A stretch of 64,000 nt of DNA, taken from assembly GCA_020629035.1 (NCBI GenBank), contig JAHDEC010000008.1, positions 91,946-155,945 of the forward strand, in the 5' to 3' direction. The notes below the pieces were generated by a model. It searched no databases, was not told the origin of the DNA, and was given only the letters and a program-made list of their open reading frames with translations. Positions 54,221-63,596 of the stretch are shown one piece after another (the stretch's first letter is position 1; each line of letters opens with the position of its first letter). The DNA is from Saprospiraceae bacterium. Lineage in GTDB: Bacteria > Bacteroidota > Bacteroidia > Chitinophagales > Saprospiraceae. The translations under genes and the position numbers were made by a program.

Positions 54221-56980
54221 TTATCGAATGATATTGACTTTTGCACTTTTTTGTTTATTGCCAGCTTTCATAACTAGATAGTATAAGCCCGAATTAATTC
54301 GCTCACTATCTATGGCTAATTTGACACTGTGCTCCCCACTACCTTGTTTTCCCGATGCTTCTTGAAAGATCATCACTTCCTGCCCTAAGCTGGATACCAA
54401 GGATAATTCTACATCCATTGCTTCAAGCAATTCATAATTGACTGTCAAGAATTTGCTAGCTGGATTTGGATAAACATCAAAAGCAAAATTGCTTTGTAAG
54501 TCTTGAGTGGAAACAACATTGGTAAAAACAGCTATTAGAGTATCCGCCTGCGTTATTTGGTAATTAGTTTTAAAACTGTTTTCGTCTTCAATCACATTTC
54601 CAGCAGTGGTTTCCCAATGACTGAACCAATAGTCATCTTCAAAGTCATTAAATACTTTAGCTTTAATAATGTTGTCCATTCCACCATAATAGTTTCCTGT
54701 CCATGGGAAGCTTTCGATGTCTAAGGTATTAAAGTCTATTTCACCAATTCCATCAGGTTGTGTCATAAGGGTTATCGAGTAAGGACCTGAAAGTTCCTCA
54801 TAACAATCTATCATTCCTTCATTAACTAGAATACACCGCTCATTAATAAAATCTTTTAGGTCTTGTACATTAGATTCCCACTCATTCATGGTTCCACCCC
54901 AACGATCGATTTGTCTTGGCATTTCGGGTTCGATGGTTGCTAGCATGCTATCTAGAGTAGTAATCATATTATCACAAGTGTAAACAGTATTCATCATATC
55001 AGCATAACGACTGTAATATAGCTGTTGGAAAGTTGGATTTTCCTCCAGTAATTTCAAGAATATTTTTTCGTGACGACCAACATCACCTCCGCCAGTATTT
55101 CCTCCACCGCCTCCATTAGCAATGTCATCATACAAGTCTTGACAGATATTATCCCAGTCATCATTACAGCAAAATGCATCCTGCATGATTACTTCTGCGA
55201 ATATTGGGTCATCCGCTGGGTATGGTGATGAACCATTAGCAATAGTGGCACAATCTTCTGGAGGAATATCGGTACCACCACCACCTCCGCCGCCATCATT
55301 ACCAAAGAAGTCATCCATAAAATCGGAAATCTCCTCTAAGTCACAAGGAACAGCATCAGGATCGGTATTAGGCACGCCGCTATAATTAATATAATAATCA
55401 AAGGTTGCATCTAGGTCCCAAAGTATGTAGCCCCATTTTTTATGGTCGCCATCAGGGTTTCTGCCTCTCCACCAACCAGTGTTGTAGTTTAGCCAATCCG
55501 AAGCTACAACGGTTAGGTTTACTATCATGTAATCGATTAAACTTGTCATGTTTATGCTATCCTCGGCAATTTGATAATTGTCAGGATCGCTCATATCATT
55601 TTCCAAGACAAAATCACGAATATCAAGCCAAGCATTTAATGCTTCTGTACCTCCATATTGGATTTCAGTATTTCCCCATGTGGTTAGGTATTGTAAATCA
55701 TATTTTCCTTGATCGTAATACTCATCCGTAAAATCATGATCTACTGGACGATCTCTCATCCCATAGACGCCCCAATATTGGCCATTAAGAAAAAGAATAA
55801 CTCGCTCGACAGATCTCACGTCTAATTTCATGTCTCCGTTTTGGGCCAATTGTTGCACATATTCATCTCTAATATGAGTGCTACCTTCATGTGCACCGTC
55901 ATTTATTGCAGGGTAGTTATCATCCCCTGAATTTCTGAACATAAACTTCTGGTATTCGTCACGGTCAGAAAAATTAAAGAGGGGAGCGTTTACCGCTTTA
56001 GAGTAACCCATTTCATCTCTACTTACCCAATCTAAGCTTCTGTGATCTAGCACCCAAGAATCTTGTCCATGACGATTAAGTGAACCGAAAGAGGTTGCTT
56101 CTCGTTCTTTGTCTAAATTGAAATATTCTAGAGAACCAATAGGGATTAATGGACCATTTCCGTTGGCTAATTCTATGACTTGATCCGCAGCAACTGAGAA
56201 AACGGCTAAGCTAAAATCTTCATTAATAAAGTAGGTATTAAAGTCCATTTTACCCGGTAAAATCATAGGGTCGTTACTAAAAGCCTGAGCTTTAACGACG
56301 GTGGTTTGATCGATGGAAATGGGGCCTGTGTATTCAGGAGAACTTTCAATTGGGTTTGTTCCGTCTAGGGTGTATCTCAATATCGAATTATCTTCATTAT
56401 TGATAAGGCTTACTGATTGGCTGCCTTCATAGTAACCCGCAGCTAGATCCATACTTGGAGTAGCTGTATATCTTAAAATTTGCTCAGAGCCGTTGTTAGA
56501 GCTTTCGAAAGTCGGGGAAGTGCTCACCATCCAAACATCACTTCCATCTTCCATCCTACATCTGGAATGCTCTACCAAAGTCAATTCCATGGCATAAGAT
56601 TCCAAAACATTTCCACTAGCATCTGATAAGATGACAAATTCATTGCTTTTAGTTTGTGCTAGTTTGAAGTTTGTATGATATTCTCCATTAAATAGGCCAT
56701 CTCTACCTGAGCATAGGAATACTAAATGTGAATTTGGGGCCATGACAGTTCCTGCAGGAACCACCCATTTTTCTGGTTTATCTTCCTTATCTGAAAGATG
56801 CCATCCACTGATATCTACATCCGTGTTAGCTGTGTTGTATAATTCGATCCAGTCTTCGGTTCGGTTAAAGCTGTCAAAAAAACTATTCAGATTAGAGGCT
56901 GAATATTCGTTGATTACCACTTGAGTCTGTGCGGTAAGTGAAAGCACTAAAAACAGTGCCATGCAAAGGTTCTTAATCAT
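54221..56980 (-). CDS. CotH-kinase-family T9SS protein with lamin-tail and chitobiase-like domains
   Basis: Secreted protein of 919 residues. Order: signal peptide (to about 20), lamin-tail domain (VINEYSASNLNSF, WIELYN ... GWHLSD), chitobiase/Fn3-like domain (ILRYTLDGTNP), and CotH kinase domain (MFRNSGDDN, NGQYWGVYGMRDRP, and ILWDLDATF). Inside the kinase-domain region lies a Cys-rich segment (about 560-630) with FCCNDDWDNIC between glycine runs. The C-terminus is a type A sorting domain (YPNPASKFLTV). CotH kinases phosphorylate proteins in spore coats; the role here is unknown. A palindromic terminator follows. Confidence 0.92.
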   Translation of the reverse strand: MIKNLCMALFLVLSLTAQTQVVINEYSASNLNSFFDSFNRTEDWIELYNTANTDVDISGWHLSDKEDKPEKWVVPAGTVMAPNSHLVFLCSGRDGLFNGEYHTNFKLAQTKSNEFVILSDASGNVLESYAMELTLVEHSRCRMEDGSDVWMVSTSPTFESSNNGSEQILRYTATPSMDLAAGYYEGSQSVSLINNEDNSILRYTLDGTNPIESSPEYTGPISIDQTTVVKAQAFSNDPMILPGKMDFNTYFINEDFSLAVFSVAADQVIELANGNGPLIPIGSLEYFNLDKEREATSFGSLNRHGQDSWVLDHRSLDWVSRDEMGYSKAVNAPLFNFSDRDEYQKFMFRNSGDDNYPAINDGAHEGSTHIRDEYVQQLAQNGDMKLDVRSVERVILFLNGQYWGVYGMRDRPVDHDFTDEYYDQGKYDLQYLTTWGNTEIQYGGTEALNAWLDIRDFVLENDMSDPDNYQIAEDSINMTSLIDYMIVNLTVVASDWLNYNTGWWRGRNPDGDHKKWGYILWDLDATFDYYINYSGVPNTDPDAVPCDLEEISDFMDDFFGNDGGGGGGGTDIPPEDCATIANGSSPYPADDPIFAEVIMQDAFCCNDDWDNICQDLYDDIANGGGGGNTGGGDVGRHEKIFLKLLEENPTFQQLYYSRYADMMNTVYTCDNMITTLDSMLATIEPEMPRQIDRWGGTMNEWESNVQDLKDFINERCILVNEGMIDCYEELSGPYSITLMTQPDGIGEIDFNTLDIESFPWTGNYYGGMDNIIKAKVFNDFEDDYWFSHWETTAGNVIEDENSFKTNYQITQADTLIAVFTNVVSTQDLQSNFAFDVYPNPASKFLTVNYELLEAMDVELSLVSSLGQEVMIFQEASGKQGSGEHSVKLAIDSERINSGLYYLVMKAGNKQKSAKVNIIR

Positions 56981-57208
56981 AGGTTTAATTTCTACTGTTA
57001 AGGTAAAACTTATCTATTTATGATTGTTAACATTTTTAGGATTGTTGCCTATAAATGGTGGCATTTAATTAAACATTTACAGCCTATGTCTTTTGGCTAA
57101 CGAAATTGAAAATATTTATTCGTTCTGGTGCAACGATTCGATGATTTGGTGTATGAAGTTTATTTATGATCATAATTAGACCATGAAGCTAGCAATACTT
57201 AACAGGGC

Positions 57209-57591
57209 CTATCCTTTATTTTTATAATAGTTATGAATCGTATCTATAAGTTTATTTTGCGTGCTGAAAACTGGTTCATACTTTCCGTTTGGAAAAAGAT
57301 TCATCCCGATTACTATAGTAAGCTTATTGCTTGTATTGTAGTGGATGTTGCAATTATAGCCTTGGGTATTGCCACCATGCGAAATGTAAACAGCTTTTTC
57401 GTTTTTATCAAGATTTAAGTCCCAACAAATCCCACTGCATGATAGAACCATTCAAGTCCTTCGTCATCTAGGTCACGGAAGATGTTGGTAGGGTTAATCA
57501 TTTTTTCTAATTGATGGCTCTCGATTAAGTAGCCTTCTTATCTCACAAACTAAGCAAGGGGCTTGCTTAAGTTTTCAGCTTGAGTCAGCAT
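57209..57591 (-). pseudogene. Decayed serine hydrolase (beta-lactamase family) C-terminal fragment
   Basis: A C-terminal 80-codon frame (57451-57209) carries SHGGNTQGYN (the HGG box) and IVIGMNLF, typical of beta-lactamase-family tails. Upstream on the same strand another frame has GYLIESHQLEKMINP and DDEGLEWFYHAVG, also family-like, but it contains two stops and needs a frameshift near 57430-57440. The SxxK and YxN parts are absent. It is a 5'-truncated, frameshifted, stop-containing remnant with an intact end. Confidence 0.6.
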
Positions 57592-57618
57592 GATTTTGGT
57601 AATTATAGTTCCCCGATA

Positions 57619-59418
57619 TTATTCTTTTAAGATTTGGTAAGTTTTAGTTAGGTCATTTTGTGTCACGGCAATGAAATAAAGTCCATTAGGATACTGTGAC
57701 AAATTAATACTTGTTTCTGGCGAGTTAATTTTTGTTGATTGCAAATGATGACCTAATGATGAATAAAGGTCGATTTGATCCCCTTCCTTAAAATTAGCTT
57801 GCTCGACTTTTATATAGATTTGAGTGTTGGCAGGATTCGGAAAAACCAGCGCTTCAAACTCACTCGTTAATTCGTTGGTACTGCTGATGGTTAAACTATT
57901 GCATTTGTTAGTAAATGCAGTACTCATTTCTGCACTTGTTTCCAATGTAGCAGTAGAGTCTTTGCAAATACATCTTCCATCATTGAAATTGTAGGTCACA
58001 TAAGGGGTATTAGTTTCAAAAGCTTTGAAAGAACATTGTTCAAAAGTCAATGAATCACTGGTTAGCATTTGATTAGGATGGCTCCAATTAGTAAAAAGTG
58101 TTGTTCCTCCACTCCAACGATTTGGAACTGCTTCCTGTGTAAAATCACAGGGTTTAAAAAATAGTAAATACAAAGCGCCTGCACTCCCTTCACCTGCACC
58201 ACCACCGTAGTTAACAGCCATTGTGCCATCACCTCTTAAATCTCCTAGAAAAGATATAGAGCGGGAAAATCTTTCTTCTTCTGTTAGGTCAAAATCAAAA
58301 CCACCTTCAGTATTATTTATTCTAGTATAAGTCTTTACTGTTTTATCAGCATTGAGGTATAATATGTAAGCCCAACCTTCATTTTGCTGGTTGGCGCCCG
58401 TCATTAGATCAGGCACACCATCTCCGTTTAGATCTCCGACTTTGCATAAGGCATGGCCAAAGTTTGCTCCTTGGGTGCCGTTTGGATTACTGCCTGTTGT
58501 TAGTGTATCTGCAAAACCATTTAGCCCTTCAGTAATTTTAATTTTAGATGCTACATTAAAGTTTGTACTATTCAATGATACTATCCAAATAGCTCCTTTT
58601 CCTCCATCAGATGTAAAAGCACCTACGGCCATTTCTAATGTTCCATCATTATCAATATCGCCAAGCATGGCTACTTCTCTCCCTCCAAATTTGTCGTTAT
58701 CCTCTAGTCCCGCTCCAAAACCTCCGTTTACAGAACTAATATTAACTGTACTATCATCTATAACCTCTGAAGAATCATTGAAAAACAATATATTGATAGC
58801 ACCTCGGTTATTTCCACCTAGGTCTGAATTTGGGTCGCAGGCTACCAAGTCAATTCTACCATCGTTATTAATATCCCCTATGGCTGATAGACCCTGGGCA
58901 ATAATGTCTGGATTTTTTACATAATCTTTAACTGTTCCATCACTATTTAGGTGAATGATGTATAGTGCTCTATTTGTTGCTCCTGGTGCTGAGGCTGCTA
59001 TATCTGGAATTCCATCATTATTGTAATCACCAATCCCAGCTACACCATAACCAAAGAAATTATTTTCAACTAATGTTTCGTTGAATCGACCTTCCAGCAT
59101 GGATATTTTTTGATTGGATTGGACCGTTCCATTGCTATTTAGAAAAGCAATATAAACAGCTCCTGCATCATTTGCTCCATCATCATCAGAGCGTGCACCA
59201 ATGACAAGATCAATGATGCCGTCGCCATTAATATCACCAGCTTGATCATGATCTCTACTAAATCTATCTCCCGGTTCTAAATCGGCGATCATTCCACCAG
59301 AGCCATTTTCAATTTTCACAAATCCATCTGGACCCCACTGTGTGCTAATTTGACTATTTAGTTGGCTTGAAAATAAGCAAATGGGAAGCATAAGTAATTG
59401 GAGTCGATTAAATTTCAT
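57619..59418 (-). CDS. FG-GAP/VCBS-repeat T9SS protein (integrin-alpha-like propeller)
   Basis: Secreted protein of 599 residues from the ATG at 59418 (signal MKFNRLQLLMLPICLFSSQLNSQ); an in-frame ATG at 59496 adds 26 unlikely residues. Repeats with DxNxDGxxD/DL calcium-binding loops (GDINGDGIIDLVIGA, GDYNNDGIPDIAASA, GDINNDGRIDLVA, GDIDNDGTLEMAVGA, GDLNGDGVPDLMTGA) form a seven-bladed-type propeller, followed by a Cys-containing linker and a type A T9SS sorting domain (VFPNPANTQIYI). Calcium-dependent surface protein; partner unknown. Confidence 0.92.
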   Translation of the reverse strand: MKFNRLQLLMLPICLFSSQLNSQISTQWGPDGFVKIENGSGGMIADLEPGDRFSRDHDQAGDINGDGIIDLVIGARSDDDGANDAGAVYIAFLNSNGTVQSNQKISMLEGRFNETLVENNFFGYGVAGIGDYNNDGIPDIAASAPGATNRALYIIHLNSDGTVKDYVKNPDIIAQGLSAIGDINNDGRIDLVACDPNSDLGGNNRGAINILFFNDSSEVIDDSTVNISSVNGGFGAGLEDNDKFGGREVAMLGDIDNDGTLEMAVGAFTSDGGKGAIWIVSLNSTNFNVASKIKITEGLNGFADTLTTGSNPNGTQGANFGHALCKVGDLNGDGVPDLMTGANQQNEGWAYILYLNADKTVKTYTRINNTEGGFDFDLTEEERFSRSISFLGDLRGDGTMAVNYGGGAGEGSAGALYLLFFKPCDFTQEAVPNRWSGGTTLFTNWSHPNQMLTSDSLTFEQCSFKAFETNTPYVTYNFNDGRCICKDSTATLETSAEMSTAFTNKCNSLTISSTNELTSEFEALVFPNPANTQIYIKVEQANFKEGDQIDLYSSLGHHLQSTKINSPETSINLSQYPNGLYFIAVTQNDLTKTYQILKE

Positions 59419-59677
59419 ACTATCTTTTATCTGATGGTTAAGCTCCTTTGACTCACAAATACTGAAAAGGTTTAATCGTACTAATATTTTTTTCAAGTCA
59501 ACTTAATCTTTGTCATCTATTTTCATCCCTAAAGATGATTTTTTATGCGATAAATCACTTTTGAAAAGCTTAGAGAATATGAGAGTTGTCTTTTCAATTA
59601 ATCGAATGGCAATCTAAGCAGATATATGTGCGGAAACCTCAGTGAAACTCGATTTCCGCCATATAAATGCTAAGTGA

Positions 59678-60232
59678 TTATTTCTTTCGCTCGTAGTAGC
59701 TTATCATACTTGATTTTGCAATAGTATGATTCCATAAATAGTAACCTACCACTGCTGGATTTGTGTTTTTGTCCAAACCTAATTTATCAACATCTAAAGC
59801 ATGAATGGTTATAACATATTGGTGAATCCCATGATTCTCAGGTGGACAAGGACCTCCATAGCCATAAGCACCATAATCTGTTACACTTTGAATGACTTCC
59901 GCAGGCATTAAATTCGATGCTATATTTCCGGCATCTTTAACTAACTCGTTAATATCATTGGGAATATCAAAAGCTAACCAATGCCACCATCCACTTCCGG
60001 TTGGAGCATCTGGGTCATACATTGTGATAGCAAAACTTTTTGTCCCTTCAGGTGCATTTGCCCATGAGAGTTGCGGTGAAGTATTTTCACCCACACATCC
60101 AAAGCCATTAAACTCTTCGATTTGTGTTGCATTGCCTCCCAGAGTATTACTCGATAAGGTGAATGTATTTTGACCATAAAGACTAAAACTTGCCACTAAT
60201 AAGAGCGTTGTAAGAATTTTGAATTTGAACAT
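59678..60232 (-). CDS. PEBP/YbhB-family (Raf-kinase-inhibitor-like) protein with signal peptide
   Basis: Protein of 184 residues. Signal peptide (to about FSLYGQ, residue 21), then the PEBP core: SPQLSWANAPEGTKSFAITMYDPDAP near 52-77, WWHWLAF near 82-88, GPCPPENHGIHQYVITIHAL near 127-146. YbhB-family proteins are periplasmic or cytoplasmic, with unknown ligand. Monocistronic minus gene; a TAAATTTG box lies 30 bases before its start. Confidence 0.93.
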   Translation of the reverse strand: MFKFKILTTLLLVASFSLYGQNTFTLSSNTLGGNATQIEEFNGFGCVGENTSPQLSWANAPEGTKSFAITMYDPDAPTGSGWWHWLAFDIPNDINELVKDAGNIASNLMPAEVIQSVTDYGAYGYGGPCPPENHGIHQYVITIHALDVDKLGLDKNTNPAVVGYYLWNHTIAKSSMISYYERKK

Positions 60233-60262
60233 AAGCTTGTTTTTTTATGTGAAATAATACCA

Positions 60263-60270
60263 CAAATTTA
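60263..60270 (-). promoter_or_regulatory. TAAATTTG -7 box for the PEBP gene
   Basis: Perfect TAnnTTTG box on the minus strand, 30 bases before the ATG at 60232. The -33 element is not clear. Confidence 0.45.
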
Positions 60271-60326
60271 GATTCAAAAACAGGCGAGTTAACTATTCAT
60301 TCAGCTCAAAAAGTATTGATAAAAGT

Positions 60327-61169
60327 TCAATTTTGCATTTGGAATTGTTTTGGAGTCATACCAAACTTTTTTTTAAATGCTTGAATAAAATTGGATAGGT
60401 TTTCATATCCAATTTCTTCATATAATTCGATGGGTTTTTTCGTATTTGTTTCCAATAAAAAAGCTGCATGATTCATTCTTTGTTCGCTGAACCATTTCAT
60501 AGGACTTGTATTATAAATCTTGAAGAACTCTCTTTTAAATGTAGAAATGCTCATGTTGGCTAAGAAGGAAAGTTCTTCAAGAGTTAGCTTATTTAATTTG
60601 TTGTTATCTATGATTGCATTTAATTGTGCAAGCTTATTATCCTGAGTATTAACCAGTGCATTTAAAAAGTCAAATCCATGTTTCCCAGTCAGATAGAGCA
60701 TTAATTCTTCAAACTTATTGCTTAGAATTTGTCCTTTCATTTGATCTGAAAAATTTGAAATCTGTTCCAGCGAAGAAACATAACTTTCTATGAAATGGTC
60801 ATATTCAAATATGTAAAATGATTTGTGCTCACTCCTTTGTTTAGCATAGCCTTTATATTTTTCTAAAAAACTCAAAAGTTCATTATTAGAAAAGAATAGT
60901 AAAATGCTATGATAGAGTTTAAATGATTCAGAAACATTTTCACTCATTAAGCAATTACCCGACTTCATTACAACAAAATGCTGATTGGTGATTTTTACAG
61001 TTTTATCGTCACCAATAACTTCTTTGGTTCCTTTTCTTAAAAAACTAATCGTGTTTTTAGATAGATTTATTTTAGTTTTTTGAATGTCTTGAGCTCTCTG
61101 GTAATTGTATAATTGAATTTCATGATCAGTTTTGAGTTTAAGGCTTTCAGGTAATATAGTTACTTGCAT
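60327..61169 (-). CDS. AraC family transcriptional regulator
   Basis: Protein of 280 residues with an N-terminal ligand-binding-like half and a C-terminal double helix-turn-helix: LTLEELSFLANMSISTFKREFFKIYNTSPMKWFSEQRM and ELYEEIGYENLSNFIQAFKKKFGMTPKQF. It lies 81 bases from the start of, and on the same strand as, the alpha/beta hydrolase gene upstream; the two may be cotranscribed. Ligand unknown. Confidence 0.92.
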   Translation of the reverse strand: MQVTILPESLKLKTDHEIQLYNYQRAQDIQKTKINLSKNTISFLRKGTKEVIGDDKTVKITNQHFVVMKSGNCLMSENVSESFKLYHSILLFFSNNELLSFLEKYKGYAKQRSEHKSFYIFEYDHFIESYVSSLEQISNFSDQMKGQILSNKFEELMLYLTGKHGFDFLNALVNTQDNKLAQLNAIIDNNKLNKLTLEELSFLANMSISTFKREFFKIYNTSPMKWFSEQRMNHAAFLLETNTKKPIELYEEIGYENLSNFIQAFKKKFGMTPKQFQMQN

Positions 61170-61250
61170 TTTGGTTGGTTTACCATGGCTAACAATGATT
61201 TACAGTATCTATTTGGGACACTTATAAATGAGGAACTTTAGCTTTTGTTT

Positions 61251-62123
61251 TTAGTTTCCTTTAGGGCTTACTAAGGTTTTAAAGATCTCTTCAGCATTTT
61301 TAAAAATGATTAGATGTCCTTCATTTGGATACACTTTCAATCGACTATTTTGGATTTCATTAGTTGTTTTCATTGCCCATTCTTTTGGAACATTATTGTC
61401 CATGTCTCCATGCCAAATGAAAGTGGGGATTGCTATTTCGTTTGTTTTGAATCCCCAATCCTGAACCAATATCTTGGATATTTCATAAGCTACTCCTTGG
61501 CTTCCATTTTTAAATGCTCTGGTAAACATTTTTTCAATCACATTGATAACAGCTTTGTTTTTGAGTATTTCCTGGTCTGGCTCACTCATTATTTTGAGGA
61601 AGTTTTTTAAAGCTGATTTTGGGTTCTTTTTTAATTGCCAATTTTGAACTTTCAACATTAGTTTTAGGAAGATGGGAAAGGATTTGGCCATTTTTAATAA
61701 TAGTCGCACATCCTTATTTAGTACTTTTTGGGTTTCATTATTTAAGGGAGCAAAACCACTTACAATACCTAAAAATCTTGGCTTTTTAGGTAGATAATTA
61801 GCTATTCCCATTGCAAAGGGAGCACCTGCTGACATGCCTAAAACAGAAAATTCATCAATGTTTAAATGCTTAATAAGCTGATGAGTATCATTTGCAAAAC
61901 TTTTTATGCTTCCTTCAGGGTTAAAATCGGAGTCTCCATGACCAGGCCTGTCAATAGCAATTATTCTCAAGTTATTATTTATGGCAAAAGATAAGTCATA
62001 ATGCATTTCTAGACTCGAACTTTGAGAGCCATGACAATAGATTATTGGATAAGCTTTCTTTGTTCCATATTCGGTATAGCCCAACTTTCTTTTGTCCTTT
62101 AAAATGAGGTAATTGTTTTCCAA
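61251..62123 (-). CDS. Alpha/beta hydrolase
   Basis: Soluble hydrolase of 290 residues. Oxyanion-side YCHGSQSSSLEM, IDRPGHGDSD, nucleophile Ser in LGMSAGAPFAM, Asp in WHGDMDNNVP, His in NEGHLIIF: a complete Ser/Asp/His triad. Ester or lipid-like substrate; not predictable further. Precedes an AraC regulator on the same strand. Confidence 0.9.
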   Translation of the reverse strand: MENNYLILKDKRKLGYTEYGTKKAYPIIYCHGSQSSSLEMHYDLSFAINNNLRIIAIDRPGHGDSDFNPEGSIKSFANDTHQLIKHLNIDEFSVLGMSAGAPFAMGIANYLPKKPRFLGIVSGFAPLNNETQKVLNKDVRLLLKMAKSFPIFLKLMLKVQNWQLKKNPKSALKNFLKIMSEPDQEILKNKAVINVIEKMFTRAFKNGSQGVAYEISKILVQDWGFKTNEIAIPTFIWHGDMDNNVPKEWAMKTTNEIQNSRLKVYPNEGHLIIFKNAEEIFKTLVSPKGN

Positions 62124-62213
62124 TATTTATTTTTTAGTAGCTGAAAATCGATCAGTTTTTTTTGAGAGTCGCGATAAAGGAATGCTTCCCTGATCATGGC
62201 TAATTAAAGATCG

Positions 62214-62978
62214 TTATTTCTTTTTAATTGGATATTTTTCTCGTAGCGATTTAGAAAAATCTTTTTCAAGTTGCTCAACCCAGTATATTTTGTTGTCTTT
62301 AAATAGTATACTTATTTCTTTGCCTTTAAATTCCCAATTTACTCTACTTTCATTTTCAGGTTCGCCTAATAATTCAAGCAATTGTTGTTTTGACATGTCA
62401 AATTTGATTCCGTAAGGTAATTCCTGCATGTACTGATTACAGCCTTTTGAACCTCGTGCATAGTATGTGATTGTATGTCCCTTATTGATTGAAAATCCGG
62501 CTTCTGGGTAATAATATACGCTACCTCCATCGGCAGTTCCTTTTCCTGCTGACTCCGCAATGAAGTCAATGGTCTCTTGAAAATTATCTTTTTCAAATGA
62601 ATGAATAGGGTTTGCAAATACTAAATTCTTTGTGTGCTTTTGGTATAAATACTTGGTTTGGAACAAAAAATCGAAATACTTAGCCGAGGAGGTCGGGAAT
62701 TTAAAGACCATTATTTCTAATTCGTTTGAACAGAGGCCTTGATCAATGATCTTGATGGCAGCCTCTCTCAGTAAAAGAAAGTTTTGAACGTTTTCTGAAT
62801 TGTCATCGAAATAGATATTTAAAATACTGCCGTCGTCATTTAATGCTATTTTTTTAGGCACTACCTGGTAATTTTTGAATTCTTCTGATAGCGACTTTTC
62901 AATATTCATAATCTCTTTCGAGGGTGAATTACAAGAAATAGTAACTACTGTAAATAGAATCATCATAATATACTTCAT
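62214..62978 (-). CDS. Lipoprotein of unknown function
   Basis: Protein of 254 residues with lipobox ISC (Cys near 16). The rest is soluble mixed alpha/beta with no family I recognise; the central SAGKGTADGGSVYYYPEAGFS and the C-terminal LELLGEPENESRVNWEFKGKEI segment, which recalls SmpA/OmlA-like lipoprotein folds, are the notable parts. The gap after its start (62979-63173 holds the spacer to the next gene) shows nothing. Confidence 0.7.
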   Translation of the reverse strand: MKYIMMILFTVVTISCNSPSKEIMNIEKSLSEEFKNYQVVPKKIALNDDGSILNIYFDDNSENVQNFLLLREAAIKIIDQGLCSNELEIMVFKFPTSSAKYFDFLFQTKYLYQKHTKNLVFANPIHSFEKDNFQETIDFIAESAGKGTADGGSVYYYPEAGFSINKGHTITYYARGSKGCNQYMQELPYGIKFDMSKQQLLELLGEPENESRVNWEFKGKEISILFKDNKIYWVEQLEKDFSKSLREKYPIKKK

Positions 62979-63173
62979 GGATTGTTGCTTTTACTCTTAT
63001 TTAGTTTAGTTGAGCTTGCATTAGCTCATCATTTGATTCATTTATTTATGTTTAAAATGTCTTAGTATTTGTTCATTTGTCATCTTTATAATTTTATGCT
63101 AGACCAAGTATAATGATAAGAGTAATAGTGATAAGGGGCTATAATTTCTCATCTATGATTACCCAATGCTTTT

Positions 63174-63596
63174 TTAGTTATCATAGCTAAGTTCAGCCCA
63201 AAGTCTTCGAGAGTTATTATCCACAAGGTAGGCCCATTTGTTTCCCCATTTCTCACCTGAGGCTAGGTACATTTTAGGATTATTTGGACGTTCAGATTTG
63301 TCCAAAAGAGCCATTCCATTTAGAAGAGAAGACTCAGGTTTAAACTCAGAAAGTTCGAATTTACTTAGGTCGATGTTCGAATTCAAATCGTAGATTGAAA
63401 TGCGAGTGTTGGAACTCTCATCATAGTAACAGTTCACAAATTCAACTTCAGGAATATTTATGCCTGAATGAAGTTCATAGGTGTCAATTACCAGTTGACT
63501 GCAATCTGTTGAATTTGAAAATGTTAAATATATGAGTAAAATGGGAGTTGCTAAAACTAAGGCTGTAATGGTCCAAATTATTATTTTCTTTTTCAT
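63174..63596 (-). CDS. Membrane-anchored protein of unknown function
   Basis: Protein of 140 residues with one N-terminal hydrophobic segment (about 6-26) and a soluble, acidic outside part with cysteines at about 32 and 56. No family recognised. Same strand as the lipoprotein at 62214, with 195 bases between. AT-rich like its neighbours. Confidence 0.65.
   Translation of the reverse strand: MKKKIIIWTITALVLATPILLIYLTFSNSTDCSQLVIDTYELHSGINIPEVEFVNCYYDESSNTRISIYDLNSNIDLSKFELSEFKPESSLLNGMALLDKSERPNNPKMYLASGEKWGNKWAYLVDNNSRRLWAELSYDN

Noticed and set aside
55185..55385. Plus-strand frame rich in proline
   Set aside because: Antisense shadow of the poly-glycine linker in the CotH-kinase gene.
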